From: Fen-1298 sp050015675
GTDB lineage: Bacteria; Bacteroidota; Ignavibacteria; UBA10030
NCBI GenBank assembly: GCA_050015675.1
Contig: JBEKAY010000010.1
Span: 20,138 to 84,137 of the forward strand
Direction of reading: 5' to 3'
Length of the DNA stretch: 64,000 nt
Position numbers and translations under genes: made by a program. Every line of letters starts with the position of its first letter. Within the stretch, counting starts at the first letter, position 1. Below the pieces are notes generated by a model. The model was given only the letters and a program-made list of their open reading frames with translations. It was not told where the DNA came from and did not search any database. Of the stretch, positions 60,170 through 64,000 are shown one piece after another.

Positions 60170-61392
60170 AAATAGATACTGGTGATACGACATGGATGTT
60201 GGTGTCCACAGCGCTTGTTATGCTGATGACACCAGGATTAGCATTATTTTACGGCGGCATGGTGCGTCAAAAGAATGTGCTGGGTACTATTATGCAAAGT
60301 TTTGTAGCATTAGGGTTGATAACGGTGCAATGGGTACTGATTGGTTATTCACTTGCCTTCGGTCCGGATATTCATGGAATCATCGGCAGCTTGCAGTGGT
60401 TTGGTCTACATAGTGTAGGGCTCGAGCCCAATCCGGATTATGCAGCGACCATACCGCACCAAGCATTTATGATGTTTCAAATGATGTTCGCCATCATTAC
60501 GCCCGCTTTAATCTCGGGCGCATTTGCGGAACGCTTTAAATTCAGCACATATTTGGTCTTCGTTCTTCTTTGGTCAACCTTTGTGTATGCGCCGCTTGCG
60601 CACTGGGTGTGGGGTGTAGGCGGATGGCTTCGGTCGTTGGGCGCATTGGATTTTGCAGGCGGACTTGTAGTACATATTAGTTCCGGCGTATCTGCTCTTG
60701 CAGCAGCAATTATTATTGGGAAGCGTAAAGGACATGGTCACGAACATATGCCTCCTCACAATTTGACTATGACATTACTTGGTGCAACATTGTTATGGTT
60801 TGGTTGGTTTGGATTTAATGGAGGAAGCGCTCTTGCCTCTGGTGCGCTCGCAACGTCTGCATTCTTAATGACTCATATTGCAGCGGCAACAGCGACACTT
60901 TCGTGGATCTTTGTGGAATGGAAACATCGCGGTAAACCAACACTTCTCGGCGCAGCGTCAGGTGCAGTTGCAGGTCTTGTGGCAATTACACCGGCTTCAG
61001 GTTTTGTCGGTCCGCTTGCTGCGCTTGCAATTGGTTTTGGTGCAGGTGCCGTCTGTTACTTTGGTGTGAATATCAAGAACTTCTTTGGTTATGATGATTC
61101 ACTTGATGCAGTCGGCGTTCATGGTGTCGGCGGCACATTTGGGGCACTTGCAACTGGTCTCTTTGCATCGAAAGCAATCAATGCTCTGGGAGCCGATGGA
61201 GCATTCTTCGGCAATCCGTCTCTCTTTCTTGTCCAACTCTTGAGCGTTACAGTAGCAATTGTATACGCATTCAGTATTACATGGATCATTCTTAAAGTAC
61301 TTGATAGGACCATGGGATTACGCGTTCAACAGGAGGAAGAAGTGGAAGGACTGGATCTCAGCCAGCACGGTGAAAGCGGCTATATCTTCTAA
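60166..61392 (+). CDS. amtB: Ammonium transporter, copy 1
   Basis: 408 aa, about 11 membrane helices. 'GGMVRQKNVLGTIMQSFVALGLITVQW', 'GVGGWLRSLGALDFAGGLVVHISSGVSALAAAI' and 'LLWFGWFGFNGGSAL' hold the conduction-pore residues, including the His of 'VVHISSG' and 'VGVHGVGGTFGALATG' (twin His). The cytoplasmic C-terminus 'GLDLSQHGESGY' is the P-II docking tail. It starts within the glnK stop, ATGA-type overlap, and ends before a strong terminator. Confidence 0.97.
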   Translation: MKIDTGDTTWMLVSTALVMLMTPGLALFYGGMVRQKNVLGTIMQSFVALGLITVQWVLIGYSLAFGPDIHGIIGSLQWFGLHSVGLEPNPDYAATIPHQAFMMFQMMFAIITPALISGAFAERFKFSTYLVFVLLWSTFVYAPLAHWVWGVGGWLRSLGALDFAGGLVVHISSGVSALAAAIIIGKRKGHGHEHMPPHNLTMTLLGATLLWFGWFGFNGGSALASGALATSAFLMTHIAAATATLSWIFVEWKHRGKPTLLGAASGAVAGLVAITPASGFVGPLAALAIGFGAGAVCYFGVNIKNFFGYDDSLDAVGVHGVGGTFGALATGLFASKAINALGADGAFFGNPSLFLVQLLSVTVAIVYAFSITWIILKVLDRTMGLRVQQEEEVEGLDLSQHGESGYIF

Positions 61393-61405
61393 TCCGAACT
61401 GCATA

Positions 61406-61443
61406 GGGGCGCTTGGAGGTTGTGTATGTAGCGCCCCCTTTTT
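61406..61443 (+). terminator. Rho-independent terminator after amtB copy 1
   Basis: GGGGCGCT (61406-61413) pairs with AGCGCCCC (61430-61437), followed by CTTTTTA. Stem of 8 G+C-rich pairs with a T run. Confidence 0.85.
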
Positions 61444-61702
61444 ATTCAAGTTTTTTCTGCACTGGCATTAAAAGTCCTTGTGATACTTATTCCACATGAA
61501 CCAATGGAGGAAACTCTAAAGATAAATTAAAAGCAGCTTTATTCCAAAACAAAGTCCATTCGATTATTCCCATCAGATCAATCTCTACAAAAGCAAATTT
61601 GTTAGTTACTCCGGGATTTGTTCATTGTCTTTTTCCTATATTTTATATGCACATTATTTCCTTTGTTAAAAAAAATATACAAAGGGCATATTTCCATTGG
61701 TA

Positions 61703-61740
61703 ATTTAATAATAATTATTAAATTACTATAGTTAATAAGG
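61703..61740 (+). promoter_or_regulatory. Conserved 38-base block upstream of glnK-amtB copy 2
   Basis: Counterpart of 59736-59773: atttaataataat, then ctatag, then taataagg in the same order and spacing. The flanking sequence is less similar, so the block has been held by selection or copied recently. Confidence 0.55.
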
Positions 61741-61787
61741 CATTATAGCTTTAATACCCTACTTCTGTAATACAATTAGGACCCTAT

Positions 61788-62126
61788 ATGAAAAAAATCG
61801 AGGCCATAATTCGTCCACATTCAATAGATGACATTCGCGAGGCGCTACAAGAGGCGGGATTCCGCGGAATGACATTGCAAGAAGTCAAAGGCTTTGGCAG
61901 GCAGAAAGGACATACCGAAGTTTACCGCGGAGCCGAATATCAGGTAGATTTTCTGCCGAAGGTCAAATTAGAAGTCGTTGTGCCAGATGGACGTGTAGAG
62001 GAAGCAGTTTCGATCATCATCCGCCGTGCAAGAACAGGTAAGGTCGGCGACGGGAAGATATTCATTTTGCCGGTAGAAGAAGCAATACGTGTACGAACAG
62101 AAGAGACAGGAGAAGATGCTTTATGA
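61788..62126 (+). CDS. glnK: P-II nitrogen regulatory protein, copy 2
   Basis: 112 aa, about 90 percent identical by eye to copy 1 at 59831, including Y51 and an identical T-loop 'YRGAEYQVDFLPK' and C-terminus 'IRVRTEETGEDAL'. Differences cluster around residues 11-36. It overlaps the next amtB by 4 bases. The pair may be a recent tandem duplication giving two differently tuned channels. Confidence 0.96.
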   Translation: MKKIEAIIRPHSIDDIREALQEAGFRGMTLQEVKGFGRQKGHTEVYRGAEYQVDFLPKVKLEVVVPDGRVEEAVSIIIRRARTGKVGDGKIFILPVEEAIRVRTEETGEDAL

Positions 62127-63349
62127 AAATAGATACTAATGACTTGACTTGGATGATGGTGTCTACAGCGCTTGTTATGCTGATGACACCAGGATTAGCA
62201 TTATTTTATGGCGGCATGGTGCGGCGTAAAAACGTTCTCGGAACAATCATGCAAAGTTTTATCGCACTCGGTATCATCACACTACAATGGATATTGTGGG
62301 GATACAGTCTCGCCTTCGGACCAGATTGCGGACATATTATCGGAAATTTGTCATGGGCCGGTCTTGCCGGTGTCGGACTTACTCCAAATCCAAATTACGC
62401 CGCGACAATTCCTCATCAAGCATTTATGATTTTCCAAATGATGTTTGCAATAATAACTCCTGCACTCATCACCGGTGCGGTTGCTGAACGATTCAAATTC
62501 AAAGCTTATATAGTATTCCTTCTCTTGTGGTCCACACTTGTTTACGCACCGATTGCACACTGGGTCTGGGGTGTAGGTGGATGGCTTCGGTCATTAGGAA
62601 CATTGGATTTTGCGGGCGGGTTTGTAGTGCATATTAGTTCGGGAGTTGCAGCGCTTGCCGCGGCAATTGTTTTAGGCAAGCGCAAAGGTTATGGTCACGA
62701 GCATATACCGCCGCATGATTTGACAATGACATTAACCGGTGCAGGATTACTCTGGTTCGGTTGGTTCGGCTTCAACGCAGGGAGTGCTTTGACATCGGGA
62801 ACATTAGCTCTAACTGCATTTATCAATACGCATTGCGCAGCCGCTGCTGCCTCATTATCATGGATGTATATGGAATGGTATAAACGCGATAAACCGACTG
62901 TTCTTGGTGCCGCCTCCGGTGCAGTCGCCGGACTTGCTGGTATCACCCCCGCAGCAGGGTTTGTAACACCGATTGCAGCAATTATAATCGGTTTGTGTTT
63001 AGGAGTTTTGTGCTATTGGGGAGTATCAATGAAAGGCCGCTTTGGATTTGATGATTCACTTGATGTCGTTGGTGTTCATGGCGTTGGCAGTTCATTTGGA
63101 GCAATTGCAATCGGGTTGTTCGCTACTACTGCAGTGAACGCAACCGGAAGAAACGGACTTTTTTATGGTAATTACTCTCTTCTCGGTATTCAAATATTTA
63201 GCGTTGTGGTCGTGATTATTTTCTCATTCGTAATGACCTGGTTAATATTAAAAGTTCTTCAGAAGACAATGGGTCTTCGCGTTAAAGCTCAGGAAGAAGA
63301 GGAAGGACTAGATCTCAGTCAACATGGAGAAAGTGGATATAACTTTTAG
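62123..63349 (+). CDS. amtB: Ammonium transporter, copy 2
   Basis: 408 aa, the same length as copy 1, and similar over the full length. 'GGMVRRKNVLGTIMQSFIALGIITLQW', 'FVVHISSGVAALAAAIVLGKRKGYGHEH', 'LLWFGWFGFNAGSAL' and 'VVGVHGVGSSFGAIAIG' keep the pore His pair; the docking tail is 'GLDLSQHGESGYNF'. Differences concentrate in helices and loops rather than pore residues. Followed by its own terminator. Confidence 0.97.
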   Translation: MKIDTNDLTWMMVSTALVMLMTPGLALFYGGMVRRKNVLGTIMQSFIALGIITLQWILWGYSLAFGPDCGHIIGNLSWAGLAGVGLTPNPNYAATIPHQAFMIFQMMFAIITPALITGAVAERFKFKAYIVFLLLWSTLVYAPIAHWVWGVGGWLRSLGTLDFAGGFVVHISSGVAALAAAIVLGKRKGYGHEHIPPHDLTMTLTGAGLLWFGWFGFNAGSALTSGTLALTAFINTHCAAAAASLSWMYMEWYKRDKPTVLGAASGAVAGLAGITPAAGFVTPIAAIIIGLCLGVLCYWGVSMKGRFGFDDSLDVVGVHGVGSSFGAIAIGLFATTAVNATGRNGLFYGNYSLLGIQIFSVVVVIIFSFVMTWLILKVLQKTMGLRVKAQEEEEGLDLSQHGESGYNF

Positions 63350-63368
63350 ATATTAGTATGTTCTAAGT

Positions 63369-63418
63369 GATTGGGACGTTGCATGCAGCCACAAAAAAGA
63401 AGCGTCCCAATCCTTATT
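63369..63418 (+). terminator. Rho-independent-type terminator after amtB copy 2
   Basis: GATTGGGACG (63369-63378) pairs perfectly with CGTCCCAATC (63403-63412), followed by CTTATTCT. Long stem with a 24-base loop and a modest T run. Confidence 0.75.
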
Positions 63419-63536
63419 CTATATTCTTAAGCAGAATTTGCGTTTTTCTTGCTTTGCATTTCCATTTCTTGCATTTCCATCAAACTTTCTCTACCATAGT
63501 TCCGAAATTTAGTTTCAGTCATTCATTCGCAGCATA

Positions 63537-64000
63537 ATGAAAAAAATCTGGTTCATTCTCTATAATATAGTATTCATACCACTCTTTTGGACGCTCCTCC
63601 AAATTGCGGCACTGTTCAATATTAAAATCCGGCGCGGCGTTGATGGACGGAAAAAATTATTTGAAAAAATTGAACGCGACATATCAAAACTCACATCGAA
63701 ACGGCGTGTATGGTTCCATTCGTCGTCGATGGGAGAGTTCGAGCAGGCAAAACCTATTATTGCGGCGCTGCGGCAGAAATACCGAGACATCAATATCATT
63801 GTCACATTCTTTTCACCGTCCGGCTATGATCATTCAAAAAACTACAAACTTGCTGACATTATTACGTACATCCCATTTGATACAAAAGCAAATGCACACC
63901 GTTTCCTTGACCTCATACAACCAACGGCAGCTGTGTTTGTGCGATACGATGTCTGGCCAAATCATTTATGGGAACTGAGGGCAAGAGGTATTCCAGCATT
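63537..64000 (+). CDS. waaA: 3-deoxy-D-manno-octulosonic acid transferase, N-terminal part (cut by window end)
   Basis: The frame from ATG 63537 stays open to the window end, giving 154 residues. An N-terminal membrane anchor ('IWFILYNIVFIPLFWTLLQIAALF' in parts) is followed by 'RRVWFHSSSMGEFEQAKPIIAALR', 'INIIVTFFSPSGYDHSKNYKLADIITYIPFDTKANAHRFLDLIQPTAAVFVRYDVWPNHL' (in parts), the typical WaaA/KdtA N-terminal domain with the catalytic Glu in 'SMGEFEQ'. It adds Kdo to the lipid A precursor at the inner membrane, showing that the organism makes lipopolysaccharide. Incomplete here only because the sequence ends. Confidence 0.93.
   Translation, partial: MKKIWFILYNIVFIPLFWTLLQIAALFNIKIRRGVDGRKKLFEKIERDISKLTSKRRVWFHSSSMGEFEQAKPIIAALRQKYRDINIIVTFFSPSGYDHSKNYKLADIITYIPFDTKANAHRFLDLIQPTAAVFVRYDVWPNHLWELRARGIPA

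Larger units (their letters stand above)
61393..61787. other. Intergenic stretch between the two glnK-amtB pairs
   Basis: Holds the terminator of the first pair (61406-61443) and, 47 bases before the second glnK, the conserved 38-base block (61703-61740). The remaining about 250 bases show nothing recognisable. Confidence 0.7.

Noticed and set aside
1..64000. CRISPR array or Cas genes
   Set aside because: No regularly spaced repeats of 24-40 bases and no Cas-like proteins seen.
1..64000. Complete insertion sequence or prophage
   Set aside because: The only transposase is the RAYT, which lacks IS ends; the phage-like DUF5131 protein stands without structural phage genes. No integrase was found.
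1..64000. rRNA genes or replication origin
   Set aside because: No conserved rRNA segments, DnaA-box clusters or dnaA/dnaN/gyrB neighbours recognised.

Overview
The window looks like a chromosomal segment of a bacterium from the FCB group, most plausibly an Ignavibacteria/Bacteroidota-Chlorobi-type lineage. The main reason is the pair of secreted proteins at 48744-52822, which end in the 'QN(F/Y)PNPFNP(T/S)T' type A sorting domain of the type IX secretion system. A deoxyhypusine-synthase-like enzyme, several Bacteroidota/Ignavibacteria-type accessory families and a Kdo transferase (Gram-negative outer membrane) agree with this. This is inferred from protein families only; there is no rRNA in the window.

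Layout. 1-8865: a surface-polysaccharide cluster (flippase, three glycosyltransferases, three methyltransferase-fold proteins, and an FdtA/FdtB pair for a dTDP-3-amino-3,6-dideoxyhexose). 8962-14165: small accessory genes (YdeI-like, AHSA1, three-Cys-motif protein with its TcmP partner, TfoX-N, DUF3795, a REP-associated tyrosine transposase), with gene remnants between them. 13515-18132: an S24/LexA-like repressor divergent from a DUF559 nuclease gene, an inactive-looking RecA-fold protein, an 84-residue protein and a family-B DNA polymerase with a degenerate exonuclease. Two matching palindromic operators sit in the two divergent promoters, so this reads as a damage-inducible mutasome-like operon. 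18707-26002: a complete tightly overlapping histidine operon (hisG-D-C-B-H-A-F-IE) preceded by a TrpR/YerC-type regulator; matching palindromes precede both. 26118-45396: mostly housekeeping genes (threonine dehydratase-like, EtfBA, bifunctional nuclease, DHS-like homospermidine synthase plus ornithine decarboxylase, MFS transporter, AmmeMemoRadiSam enzyme, DUF421, two tandem TPR/REC proteins, M23 and NlpC/P60 peptidases, esterase, extended GroES). 45397-52926: a variable region with tRNA-Pro(GGG), dense palindromes, a GT-C membrane glycosyltransferase and two tandem arylsulfotransferase-like T9SS cargo proteins. 52927-59569: a 1879-residue PLP-fold protein in an operon with an SPFH protein. 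59831-63349: tandem duplicated glnK-amtB pairs. 63537-end: the start of waaA (kdtA).

Most unusual points. (a) The repressor / RecA-like / small protein / PolB cassette. (b) At two separate loci the 3' end of a minus-strand gene (repressor; giant PLP gene) is present a second time beyond an accessory block. The two versions differ almost only at synonymous positions, which suggests integration or recombination that replaced the gene's end with a related allele and displaced the original. (c) Tandem receiver-domain proteins that both carry Glu where the phosphorylated Asp should be.
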